A stretch of 64,000 nt of DNA from Mycobacterium deserti (GTDB lineage: Bacteria > Actinomycetota > Actinomycetes > Mycobacteriales > Mycobacteriaceae), in assembly GCF_025345615.1 (NCBI RefSeq), contig NZ_JAODWD010000007.1, positions 124,001 to 188,000 on the forward strand. The letters are read 5' to 3'. The notes beneath the pieces were generated by a model. It made no database searches, was not told where the DNA came from, and saw nothing but the letters and a program-made list of their open reading frames with translations. This document shows, piece after piece, positions 49,098 through 57,207 of this stretch. Every line of letters starts with the position of its first letter. Position 1 is the stretch's first letter. The position numbers and the translations under genes were made by a program.

Positions 49098-49969
49098 CGC
49101 ACCAGCAACCGTTCCGCCCACTCGAGGTGGGAGTCGGTATCGTTGGCCACATACATGAGGTCGACGAACGCGTCGCCGAACCCGTTGTCGGACAACGTCG
49201 CCACGGCTCGAGCCACCGCATCCACAGAGGTGCCTTCTGCGACGTTGATCCGCACGTGGGTGTGAATGTCCGAGGGGTCTCGACCTGCTGCCCGCGCGGC
49301 GTCGTCGATGAACCTCCGCTGCCAGTCGAGCATGTCCACGTTCACCGCGTCGGGGACCTGCACCGCGGCCAACCAGCCGTCGGCGCGCTCACCGACCCGT
49401 TTCAGACCTGCGGGGGTGAACGCACCGAGGTACACCGGCGGACGCGGGCGCTGGACGGCCTTGAGCCCCACCCACGACTCGGGAATCGACCAGCGCCGGC
49501 CTTCGTGCCGAACCGGATCCTCGGTCCACAGCGCGTCGAGCGCGTCCAACAGTTCGTCGAGTTGTGCTCCGCGGCCGCGAAACGGCGCGCCGGCGGCCTG
49601 GAACTCCTCGGGTGACCACCCGATGCCGAAGCCGGGGACCAGTCGACCTCCGCTGACCACGTCGATGCTCGTCAACTGCCGAGCCAGTTGGACGGGCGGA
49701 TACCAGGGGGCGACGAACACGCTGCTGCCGAGCATTGCGGTCCTCGTCGACGCCGCGGCCACCGCCAACGCGACGAACGGGTCCAGACATGTCCGGAACC
49801 GCTCGGGGATCGTGTCCTTGCCGTTGTAGCCGACCGAGGGAGTCACCGCCGCCAGCAGGCGGTCTCCCACCCACAGGCTGTCCGCGCCGAGTTGTTCGGC
49901 GCTCGACGCGAAGCGCGCGAGGTCGGCGCACGCGGACTCACCGAACTGCGGCAGCGCGAATCCCAGCAC
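49094..49969 (-). CDS. LLM-class F420-dependent oxidoreductase
   Basis: 291 residues from GTG 49969. The luciferase-like TIM barrel has the N-terminal VLGFALPQFGES, then LGADSLWVGDRL, SIDVVSGGRLVPGFGIGW and ERADGWLAAVQ, all typical of mycobacterial F420-dependent LLM enzymes. Substrate unknown. The frame extends to 50032, but a TAGCCT box 7 bases before GTG 49969 supports the shorter form. First gene of a coupled acyl-CoA operon with the CoA-transferase and thiolase. Confidence 0.82.
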   Translation of the reverse strand: MLGFALPQFGESACADLARFASSAEQLGADSLWVGDRLLAAVTPSVGYNGKDTIPERFRTCLDPFVALAVAAASTRTAMLGSSVFVAPWYPPVQLARQLTSIDVVSGGRLVPGFGIGWSPEEFQAAGAPFRGRGAQLDELLDALDALWTEDPVRHEGRRWSIPESWVGLKAVQRPRPPVYLGAFTPAGLKRVGERADGWLAAVQVPDAVNVDMLDWQRRFIDDAARAAGRDPSDIHTHVRINVAEGTSVDAVARAVATLSDNGFGDAFVDLMYVANDTDSHLEWAERLLVR

Positions 49970-49976
49970 GCACGTC

Positions 49977-49982
49977 AGGCTA
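49977..49982 (-). promoter_or_regulatory. -10 box for the LLM/CoA-transferase/thiolase operon
   Basis: TAGCCT (TANNNT) on the minus strand ends 7 bases before GTG 49969, predicting a leaderless operon transcript. Confidence 0.45.
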
Positions 49983-50055
49983 GTGAATAGGTTTCGCCGA
50001 TTCGGGTACGGGGACGGCACCCAGATGTTCACCCATCACGACGATGATGAGGTAG

Positions 50056-52476
50056 ATGACCGCCCAGGCGCTCTCCCCAACCCTGTCCGACGACGAACTG
50101 GCGCTGATCGACGCCTACTGGCGCGCCGCCAACTATCTGTCCGTCGGCCAGATCTACCTGTTGGACAACCCACTTCTGCGCGAACCTCTGGCGCCCGAGC
50201 ACGTCAAGCCGCGACTGCTGGGCCACTGGGGCACCACCCCCGGCCTGAACCTCGTCTACGCACATCTCAACCGCGTCATCCGCCAGCGCGACCTCAATCT
50301 CATCTACATCACCGGCCCCGGCCACGGCGGACCGGGCCTGGTGGCCAACGCCTATCTGGAGGGGACCTACGCCGAGGTTTACTCGGCGATCTCCGAGGAT
50401 GTCGATGGACTGCGGAAGCTGTTCCGGCAGTTCTCGTTCCCTGGCGGCATTCCCAGCCACGTGGCCGCTGAGACTCCGGGCTCGATCCACGAGGGCGGCG
50501 AGCTGGGCTACGCGCTGGTGCACGCGTTCGGCGCCGCTTTCGACAATCCCGATCTCGTGGTGGCGTGTGTGGTCGGCGACGGCGAAGCCGAAACCGGGCC
50601 GCTCGCCGCGAGCTGGCATTCCAACAAGTTCCTCAACCCGGTGACCGACGGCGCGGTGATGCCGATCTTGCACCTCAACGGCTACAAGATCGCCAACCCG
50701 ACCGTGTTGTCGCGCATCCCGCAGGACGAACTCGAGTCGTTGTTCTACGGATACGGTTACCGGCCCATCACCGTGGCGGGTGACGACCCGGCGAATGTGC
50801 ACCAGCAACTGGCCATCGCGTTCGACGAGGCATTCGACCAGATCGGCGCGATCCAGCGGGCGGCCCCGCTCGACGGCGAGGACGGCAGGCCGCTGTGGCC
50901 GATGATCATCCTGCGCACGCCGAAGGGGTGGACCGGTCCGGAGAAGGTGGACGGCAAGAAGGTCGAGGGCACCTGGCGCGCGCATCAGGTGCCGCTGTCG
51001 GAGACCCGCTCCAACCCCGAGCACATGGCCCAACTCGAAGAGTGGATGCGCAGTTACCGCCCCGAGGAGTTGTTCGACGACGACGGTGCCCTGCGCCCCG
51101 AACTGCGTGCCCTCGCCCCCACCGGCGCACGCCGGATGAGTGCCAACCCGCATGCCAACGGCGGACTGCTGCTGCGGGACCTGGATCTGCCCGATTTCGC
51201 CGACTACGCCGTTGCGGTGGACGAACCCGCCGGCGACACCGCCGAAGCCACCAAGGTGCTCGGCACCTTCCTGCGCGACGTGATCGCCCGCAACCCGGAC
51301 CGGTTCCGGCTGATGGGCCCCGATGAGACGGCGTCGAACCGACTGTCGCCGGTGCTAGAAGTGACAGACAAGGCCTGGCTGGCCGAGACGAGCGAGGACG
51401 ACGAGAACCTCGGACCCGAGGGCCGGGTGATGGAAGTGCTCTCCGAGCACCTGTGTCAGGGCTGGCTTGAGGGCTACCTGCTGACGGGCCGGCACGGCCT
51501 GTTCAACTGCTACGAGGCCTTCGTGCACATCGTCGACTCGATGCTCAATCAACACGCCAAGTGGCTGTCCAGCAGTTCGCAGCTGCCCTGGCGACGCCCC
51601 ATCGCGTCACTCAATTACCTTCTGACAAGCCATGTCTGGCGTCAGGATCACAACGGCGCGTCGCATCAGGACCCGGGGTTCATCGACCACGTCGCCAACA
51701 AGCGCCCCGAGGTGGTCCGGGTGTATTTGCCGCCTGATGCCAACACTCTGCTGTCGGTGGCCGACCATTGCCTGCGCAGCAAGCACTACATCAACGTCAT
51801 CGTCGCGGGCAAGCAACCGGCACTGAACTACCTGTCGATGGATGAGGCGATCGCCCACTGCGCCCGCGGCGTCGGCATCTGGGAGTGGGCGGGCAGCACC
51901 GGCGGAGGGCAGGAGCGAAGCGACCCGGGAAGTGGCTTGGGCGAGCCCGACGTCGTATTGGCGTGCGCAGGCGACATCCCCACCCTGGAGACGGTCGCCG
52001 CCGCAGACATCCTGCGCAAGAGACTGCCCGACCTCAAGGTCCGGGTGGTCAACGTCGTCGACATCATGCGGCTGCAACCCGATTCGGAACACCCACACGG
52101 ACTGTCGAACCGCGAGTTCAATTCGCTGTTCACCGAGGACAAGCCGATCATCTTCGCCTACCACGGCTATCCCTGGTTGATCCACCGGCTGACATACCGC
52201 CACGCCAACCACAATCAGTTGCACGTGCGCGGCTTCAAGGAGCGCGGCACCACTACGACGCCGTTCGACATGGTCATGCTCAACGACCTGGATCGGTTCC
52301 ACCTGGTGATGGACGTGATCGACCGGGTCGAGGGGCTGGGCGCGAGGGCGGCGGGCCTTCGGCAGGAAATGGCCGACGCCAGGCTGGCGGCACGCCGCTA
52401 CACCCGCGAGCACGGCGAAGACGATCCGGCCATCTCCGGCTGGACCTGGGAGCCGGGTGACGGTTCGGCAGACTGA
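50056..52476 (+). CDS. xfp: Phosphoketolase (xylulose-5-P/fructose-6-P)
   Basis: 806 residues, thiamine-diphosphate enzyme. Key segments are ITGPGHGGPGLVANAYLEGT, FPGGIPSH, GDGEAETGPLAASWHSNKF (cofactor and metal site), GLFNCYEAFVHIVDSM and LTSHVWRQDHNGASHQDPG. It splits xylulose-5-phosphate (or fructose-6-phosphate) to acetyl phosphate and a sugar phosphate. The acetate kinase/phosphotransacetylase needed to use acetyl phosphate is not adjacent. A loop near residue 620 has an extra hydrophilic stretch, GGGQERSDPGSGLGEPD, not expected in the family. GAGG lies close to ATG 50056. Confidence 0.93.
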   Translation: MTAQALSPTLSDDELALIDAYWRAANYLSVGQIYLLDNPLLREPLAPEHVKPRLLGHWGTTPGLNLVYAHLNRVIRQRDLNLIYITGPGHGGPGLVANAYLEGTYAEVYSAISEDVDGLRKLFRQFSFPGGIPSHVAAETPGSIHEGGELGYALVHAFGAAFDNPDLVVACVVGDGEAETGPLAASWHSNKFLNPVTDGAVMPILHLNGYKIANPTVLSRIPQDELESLFYGYGYRPITVAGDDPANVHQQLAIAFDEAFDQIGAIQRAAPLDGEDGRPLWPMIILRTPKGWTGPEKVDGKKVEGTWRAHQVPLSETRSNPEHMAQLEEWMRSYRPEELFDDDGALRPELRALAPTGARRMSANPHANGGLLLRDLDLPDFADYAVAVDEPAGDTAEATKVLGTFLRDVIARNPDRFRLMGPDETASNRLSPVLEVTDKAWLAETSEDDENLGPEGRVMEVLSEHLCQGWLEGYLLTGRHGLFNCYEAFVHIVDSMLNQHAKWLSSSSQLPWRRPIASLNYLLTSHVWRQDHNGASHQDPGFIDHVANKRPEVVRVYLPPDANTLLSVADHCLRSKHYINVIVAGKQPALNYLSMDEAIAHCARGVGIWEWAGSTGGGQERSDPGSGLGEPDVVLACAGDIPTLETVAAADILRKRLPDLKVRVVNVVDIMRLQPDSEHPHGLSNREFNSLFTEDKPIIFAYHGYPWLIHRLTYRHANHNQLHVRGFKERGTTTTPFDMVMLNDLDRFHLVMDVIDRVEGLGARAAGLRQEMADARLAARRYTREHGEDDPAISGWTWEPGDGSAD

Positions 52477-52495
52477 GTCACCCGGCGATCGCCCG

Positions 52496-52501
52496 TAGAA
52501 T
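52496..52501 (+). promoter_or_regulatory. -10 box for the CPBP protease gene
   Basis: TAGAAT (TANNNT) ends 7 bases before ATG 52509, so a leaderless start is predicted. Confidence 0.42.
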
Positions 52502-52508
52502 TGCGGCG

Positions 52509-53261
52509 ATGACCGCCCACGCCGCCGCACCAGCTCACGCGGTGGGCCCGTCCGCCCGGCAACGATTCCACATCTACCTCGACATCGGCGTAGTCGTCGC
52601 GGTGCTCGTGGTGACGAATTTGATCGCGCACTTCACCACCCCGTGGGCCAGCATCGCGACTGTGCCCGCGGCAGCCGTCGGCCTGATCGTGCTCGTGCGT
52701 TCGCGCGGCCTGGACTGGACCGAGCTCGGGCTGGGCCGCGAGCACTGGCGGTCCGGCGCGGGGTACGCGGCTGCCGCGGTGGGCCTGGTGCTCACCGTGA
52801 TCGCGATCGGTGCGCTGCTGCCGTGGACCCGGCCGATGTTCATGAACAACAACTACGCGACGATCTCCGGCGCGCTGATCGCCTCGATGGTGGTGATCCC
52901 GTTGCAGACGGTGATCCCGGAGGAGGTCGCATTCCGCGGCGTGCTGCACGGTGCGCTGAACCGGGCCTGGGGGTTCCGCGGTGTGGCCGCCGCCGGGTCA
53001 CTGCTGTTCGGGCTGTGGCACATCGCCACGTCGTTCGGTCTGACCAGTGAGAACGTCGGTTTCACCCGAATCTTCGGCACGGGGGTCTTGGGCACCGTCG
53101 CGGGTGTGGTGCTCGCCGTCGTCGCCACCGGGATCGCCGGCTTCGTCTTCACGTGGCTGCGCAGACGCAGCGGCAGCCTGATTGCGCCGATCGCGCTGCA
53201 CTGGTCGCTGAACGGGCTGGGCGCGCTGGCCGCGGCGCTGGTGTGGCAGCTGTCGTTGTGA
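52509..53261 (+). CDS. CPBP-family intramembrane metalloprotease
   Basis: 250 residues with about seven to eight membrane helices. The CPBP/Abi motifs are present: EEVAFRG (EExxxR), LLFGLWHIATSF (FxxxH-type) and IALHWSLNG (HxxxN), which build the intramembrane metal site of Rce1-like proteases. Members process prenylated or bacteriocin-related peptides or act in signalling; the target here is unknown. It converges on the CGNR gene with 3 bases between the stops. Confidence 0.85.
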   Translation: MTAHAAAPAHAVGPSARQRFHIYLDIGVVVAVLVVTNLIAHFTTPWASIATVPAAAVGLIVLVRSRGLDWTELGLGREHWRSGAGYAAAAVGLVLTVIAIGALLPWTRPMFMNNNYATISGALIASMVVIPLQTVIPEEVAFRGVLHGALNRAWGFRGVAAAGSLLFGLWHIATSFGLTSENVGFTRIFGTGVLGTVAGVVLAVVATGIAGFVFTWLRRRSGSLIAPIALHWSLNGLGALAAALVWQLSL

Positions 53262-53264
53262 GGG

Positions 53265-53855
53265 TCACCGCGACGGCTGGCGGCGACGGGCCCGGAAGTC
53301 GCGGTTCTTGAGCCGGTTGCCGCAGACCGCCATGTTGCACCACGCGCCGCCGCGGTTGCGCGACTGGTCGTAGAAAACCCATCGGCAGTCGTCGTTTGCG
53401 CACGCCTTGAGCCGCTGCCAGTTCCCGTCGCGCTGCGCGTCCCTGACGATCAGGAGCAGGCCGGCCAGGCGCGCGCGCAGGGAATCCCCGGTCGCCCGCC
53501 ACGTGACGTCGCCTCGATCGCCGATGACGGCTTGGGCCGAACCGCTCGCCGCGACTTCGCGCAACACCGCGAGCTCGCCCGCGCCCGGTGCTGGTCCCCC
53601 TGAGTTGTGAACCAACAGCGCCCGCAGTGCCTCGCGGACCTTGCACACGAAGTCCAGCTCGGCGGCGTCCAGTGCGGAGTCCGCCGTCAGAAGCTCGTTG
53701 GCCACCAACCACGGCGCGGCGTCCTCGGCCCGCGCAAGACGGTCCTGCCCTATCTCGATGTCGATGGTGTTGACCAGGTTCTGCACCCTGTCCAGCGGGG
53801 CAGGAGCCGGCTTCTCCTCGTTGTCGCCGGTCCACTGTCCGGGTGCCCTCGTCAT
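53265..53855 (-). CDS. CGNR zinc-finger transcriptional regulator
   Basis: 196 residues. The helical N-terminal stress-response-type domain (ABATE) is followed by the C-terminal zinc finger CANDDCRWVFYDQSRN, then WCNMAVCGNR, which gives the family its name. It binds DNA through the CGNR end. ATG 53855 is preceded at 7 bases by TACGGT with TTGATT 18 bases further up, a leaderless promoter; the in-frame GTG at 53864 would lie inside that -10. It is divergent from the gene at 53970 with a palindrome between, so auto- and cross-regulation are likely. Confidence 0.87.
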   Translation of the reverse strand: MTRAPGQWTGDNEEKPAPAPLDRVQNLVNTIDIEIGQDRLARAEDAAPWLVANELLTADSALDAAELDFVCKVREALRALLVHNSGGPAPGAGELAVLREVAASGSAQAVIGDRGDVTWRATGDSLRARLAGLLLIVRDAQRDGNWQRLKACANDDCRWVFYDQSRNRGGAWCNMAVCGNRLKNRDFRARRRQPSR

Positions 53856-53862
53856 GAAATCC

Positions 53863-53921
53863 ACCGTACGCGCGATGTGACCGGCTAATCAACTTGACCA
53901 GTCATGCATGACCGCTGTAAC
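53863..53921. promoter_or_regulatory. Divergent promoters and operator of the CGNR regulator and its partner
   Basis: Leftward: TTGATT (53892-53887), 18-base spacer, TACGGT (53868-53863). Rightward: TTGACC (53894-53899), 16-base spacer, TGTAAC (53916-53921). The perfect 12-base palindrome GTCATGCATGAC (53901-53912) lies inside the rightward spacer and just upstream of the leftward -35, the place expected for an operator of the divergent regulator. Confidence 0.55.
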
Positions 53922-53969
53922 GTTTTCAGTAGTCACGAGGTCAACGGAGCTAGTCAAGAGGTGAGGGAC

Positions 53970-54452
53970 ATGTCGAAGAATCAAATGCCGTCGGGCGACC
54001 TTCTGCGCGGTCACGACGAGGCACTGAAAGGGAATGCGCCCGGGCCGGGTATCGGCGCGCGTCTACTCGCACGCATGCGCGCAGGCCATTTCGACGAACT
54101 GCTTGCGGTCGGCGCATCCGGGCCCTCGGGCAGTGCTCTGGCCGCTCACGAAGCGCGGCTGACGTCGGTGCGGGAACGCGAGGCGATCGCACGCTCCCTG
54201 CGTGGCGCGGTGCGCGACTCACGCGCTCACGTCAGTCCGCTGTCGTCGCGAGTTCCGCTGCATCTGGGCAACATCAGCGCCGCCGAGGACCTCATCGACG
54301 CGGTCACCCTGCGGCTGCACTCACCGCGGCCGGTCGATGCTCGCGGCATGGCGCGGTTGCGCAGGCTGCTGTCCGACGGGTGCGGTCCGCTGTACCGGTT
54401 CGGACGCGGCGACCTGCGAGGCCGCCTCGGCGCCGCCCTCGCCGCCCTCTGA
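53970..54452 (+). CDS. Conserved hypothetical, divergent partner of the CGNR regulator
   Basis: 160 residues from ATG 53970, with GAGG and GAGGG upstream. Rich in Arg, Ala, Leu and Gly, mostly helical, no membrane segment and no recognisable motif. The central segment LTSVREREAIARSLRGAVRD and the C-terminal RLRRLLSDGCGPLYRFGRGDLRGRL are basic and could contact nucleic acid, but this is only composition. Its promoter carries the palindrome shared with the CGNR gene, so it is the most likely target of that regulator. Confidence 0.55.
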   Translation: MSKNQMPSGDLLRGHDEALKGNAPGPGIGARLLARMRAGHFDELLAVGASGPSGSALAAHEARLTSVREREAIARSLRGAVRDSRAHVSPLSSRVPLHLGNISAAEDLIDAVTLRLHSPRPVDARGMARLRRLLSDGCGPLYRFGRGDLRGRLGAALAAL

Positions 54453-54456
54453 CGGG

Positions 54457-55473
54457 TCACACCTCCAGCACGGCGGCGCCGGCGATGCGGCCGTCGGCGA
54501 GGTCGGCCAGGGCGTCGTCCGCGCGGTCGAGCGGATAGCGCGGACTGGTCACCTCGAGGTGATGGTGTTCGGCGAAGGCGAGGAACTCGCGGGCGTCGGA
54601 GCGGGTGTTCGACGTCACCGATCTGATCTGGCGCTCCTGGAAGAGGTGTCGTTGATAGTTCAGCGTCGGAATGTCGCTGAGGTGGATGCCTGCGACGGCC
54701 AGCACCCCGCCGCGGTCCAGAGCTTCGAGCGCCGGGGGTACCAATTCGCCGACGGGTGCGAAGAGAATCGCGGCGTCCAATTGCGTCGGCGGCCGCTCCG
54801 TGGCGCCCTGCGCCGATGCCGCGCCCAGTGCGAGTGCCAGCGCCTGCGCCTTCTCACCGCGCGTCATGACATGCACCTCGGCGCCCTGGGCCAGAGCCAC
54901 CTGAGCTGTGAGATGCGCGCTGCCGCCGAATCCATAGATGCCCAACCGCCCGCCGGCGGGCAGGTCGGCCCGGAGCAGGGCGCGATAGCCGATGATGCCC
55001 GCGCACAGCAGCGGCGCCAGTTCGGCATCGCTGTAGCCCGTCGGCAGATGGTGGGCGTAAGCAGCTGGGGCAGTGACGAATTCGGCGTATCCCCCGTCCT
55101 CATCCCAGCCGGTGTACCGGGACGCGGGACACAGGTTCTCCGCACCGCGCAGGCAGAACCTGCACTGACCGCAGGTATGCCGAAGCCACGCGATGCCGAC
55201 GCGTTCACCGACGGTGAATTCGCTGCCCGCGGCCGGCCCGACGCGGACGACCTCCCCGACCACCTCGTGACCGGGAATCACCTCGGGCCGGTGCATCGGC
55301 AGATCGCCCTCGGTGACGTGAAGGTCGGTGCGGCAAACACCACATGCGCGCACCGCGACGAGAAGTTCGCCTGGTGCGGGTGCAGGCACGTCGGTCTCGA
55401 CGCGCAGCAATGGTCGGGTGGACATCGGTCCCGGCCGACGCACCCGCCACGCGCTCATCGTCGGTGTGCTCAT
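54457..55473 (-). CDS. adhA: Zinc-dependent alcohol dehydrogenase AdhA
   Basis: 338 residues. Catalytic zinc ligands lie in RACGVCRTDLHV, PGHEVVGEV and LLCAGIIGYR; the structural zinc has four Cys in CGQCRFCLRGAENLC; the cofactor motif is GIYGFGGSAH. Sequence and position next to apa and modBC match my memory of M. tuberculosis adhA (Rv1862). It interconverts alcohols and aldehydes with NAD(P)H. GAGG precedes ATG 55473; ATG 55509 is an in-frame alternative without a ribosome-binding site. The gene ends 5 bases from the convergent hypothetical gene's stop. Confidence 0.9.
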   Translation of the reverse strand: MSTPTMSAWRVRRPGPMSTRPLLRVETDVPAPAPGELLVAVRACGVCRTDLHVTEGDLPMHRPEVIPGHEVVGEVVRVGPAAGSEFTVGERVGIAWLRHTCGQCRFCLRGAENLCPASRYTGWDEDGGYAEFVTAPAAYAHHLPTGYSDAELAPLLCAGIIGYRALLRADLPAGGRLGIYGFGGSAHLTAQVALAQGAEVHVMTRGEKAQALALALGAASAQGATERPPTQLDAAILFAPVGELVPPALEALDRGGVLAVAGIHLSDIPTLNYQRHLFQERQIRSVTSNTRSDAREFLAFAEHHHLEVTSPRYPLDRADDALADLADGRIAGAAVLEV

Positions 55474-55695
55474 CACCTCATCGTGGCGCGAGGTCTTCTC
55501 GTGCGCCACGCCGACAACGGCGGCAAGAGGTGGGGGTAACGATTCGGCGGCCTCTTCAGAGAAATGAGTGCCGGGCGAATGTAGGGAAAATCCCGATTCC
55601 TACCGGGTCACGGCGACATAACCTGGAGATAACGCGGCCTACGCGGGACGAGACGCCGGTACGGGGAACCGGCCTGACTCAGGAGAGTGACGAAA

Positions 55696-55941
55696 ATGAA
55701 ATCGCTTGTCGCACTGGCGGTCGGCGCCTTGGTCGCCGGTGGTATCGCATTTGCGGCGCCGGCGAGCGCGGGATGCCAGGCGGGTTGGACGCCGTGGGGC
55801 GGTGGCGAGATCTGCGACGGACCGGTCGGCTCCGACGGCAACTTCGAGCGCTGCCAGACCACGGGTGTGCTCGGCTTCGGCGGAACCCAGTGCTTCATCG
55901 CCAACGTCGGCAATGCGCAACCGCCGCGGGTCGGCCCCTAG
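55696..55941 (+). CDS. Small secreted cysteine-containing CDGP-type protein
   Basis: 81 residues. A Sec signal peptide (KSLVALAVGALVAGGIAFA, cleaved after APASA) is followed by a ~57-residue mature chain. It has four cysteines, including EICDGPVGSDGNFERC, a motif shared by many small exported mycobacterial proteins. Two disulfides are likely. AGGAG lies 9 bases before ATG 55696, which rules against the GTG three codons earlier. Function unknown. It converges on apa. Confidence 0.78.
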   Translation: MKSLVALAVGALVAGGIAFAAPASAGCQAGWTPWGGGEICDGPVGSDGNFERCQTTGVLGFGGTQCFIANVGNAQPPRVGP

Positions 55942-55977
55942 CGTCCGAGCGCTCGGGGTCCGGGGCTGCCGCCGGCG

Positions 55978-56985
55978 TCAGGGCGGCGGCAGCATTCCCG
56001 GTGCGGCCTCCGGTGCCACGGGAACGGCCACGCCGACCCCTGGCCGAGGCGCAGGCGCGTTCGGATCCGGCGGCGGTGCGTTCGGATCCGGCGCCGGAGC
56101 GGGCGCATTCGGGTCCGCGGCCGGCGGAGGCGGCGGCGCGTTGAAGGGCCGGATCGAGTTGGCCAGGGTCACGGCCTCGTCCTTGGGCACCGGATTGTTG
56201 GCCGTGCCGAGCCATACGACGAACCACCGCTCCGGCGCGCGCTGTCCGCGCGGGGTGCCGGGCTCGGTCGGCGTGCCTACGACGCCAGCCCAGATCTGCC
56301 CGGTCGGCTTGTTGGCGTCGGTGAACTTCACCTCGTAGTACGAGGCGACCCCGGGCATGCCCGCCGCGTCGAGCTGGGCGGATTCCTGGTTGAGTCGCGT
56401 GCCGGGGAACGGCATGAAGAACTCACCCATGTCGGACGCCAGTCGCTGCGCAGCCTTGGTGTTGTCGGTTTCCGCGCCTGCGAACAACTTCAGGTCGAGC
56501 CGTCCGAGCAGAACGCTCGTGTCGTTCGGGGGCTGGGCGCCTTCGGGCGCGTCCTTGGTCAACAACGCCTGGCCGTAAGACAGCTGGGTGGAATCCGAGA
56601 GCTTCCAGCCAGCGGGTACGACGAAGCTGAGGCCGCCGGCGGGAACCTCGACGCGACCCGCCTCGGGCGCCGGTGGTGGCGCAGCGTTGGGGTCGGCCGG
56701 GACCGCGTTGGGATCGGCAGGCGGTGGCGGGGGTACGGGTGCGCCTGGTGCAGGCGCAGGCGCAGGAGCTCCCGGTGCAGGCGGCGCACCCGGTGGCGGC
56801 GGCGGACCCTGCAGGAAGGTATTGCCGCTCGGCGCAGGGGGCGGCGGAGGCGGCGCCGGTTCGGGTTGCGCCTGCGCCGCGATCGGCAGGGTGAGTGCCA
56901 CTGCGGTGGCACCGGTCAGCGCCGCTATGGTCCGCTTCTTCGAGCGGCCCGTGCGGTGTGAAGAAATCGCGTCCGGTCGATCCAT
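55978..56985 (-). CDS. apa: Alanine/proline-rich secreted antigen Apa (fibronectin attachment protein)
   Basis: 335 residues. A signal peptide ends near AAQAQPEPA. A ~75-residue Pro/Ala region and a Pro-rich C-terminus flank the globular domain (VEVPAGGLSFVVPAGWKLSD to EAVTLANSIRPFN). This is the layout and position of Rv1860, the mannosylated 45/47-kDa antigen that binds fibronectin and lung surfactant protein. The C-terminal DPNAPAP-type repeats are close to mannosylation sites. ATG 56985 is preceded at 7 bases by TAGTTT, so a leaderless transcript is likely. Confidence 0.93.
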   Translation of the reverse strand: MDRPDAISSHRTGRSKKRTIAALTGATAVALTLPIAAQAQPEPAPPPPPPAPSGNTFLQGPPPPPGAPPAPGAPAPAPAPGAPVPPPPPADPNAVPADPNAAPPPAPEAGRVEVPAGGLSFVVPAGWKLSDSTQLSYGQALLTKDAPEGAQPPNDTSVLLGRLDLKLFAGAETDNTKAAQRLASDMGEFFMPFPGTRLNQESAQLDAAGMPGVASYYEVKFTDANKPTGQIWAGVVGTPTEPGTPRGQRAPERWFVVWLGTANNPVPKDEAVTLANSIRPFNAPPPPPAADPNAPAPAPDPNAPPPDPNAPAPRPGVGVAVPVAPEAAPGMLPPP

Positions 56986-56992
56986 GTGGAAG

Positions 56993-57016
56993 AAACTACC
57001 GTGTTACCGCCGTGAC
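56993..57016 (-). promoter_or_regulatory. apa promoter with GTCAC/GTAAC direct repeat
   Basis: On the minus strand TAGTTT (56998-56993) ends 7 bases before the apa ATG. Just upstream, GTCAC-N4-GTAAC (57016-57003) is a 9-base-spaced direct repeat of the type bound by the response regulator MtrA. The -10 is the stronger part; the MtrA reading is tentative. The rest of 56986-57207 shows no gene. Confidence 0.4.
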
Positions 57017-57207
57017 GCAAGTGTGAGTTGCTCTTAATGAGTTCTTCTGTCAGGTTGCTGGTGCTTGGTAGTTGCCTGGACAAGCATAATTTAGTTGATT
57101 GCTGACATGACGGCACCCCCACGCGTCGCGCGGGCGTTGTGCGGGCGTTTGAGCGCGCCGGATTCTCAGCGAATTCATACGGTTGATCGAGACGGTGCGC
57201 CGCGATG

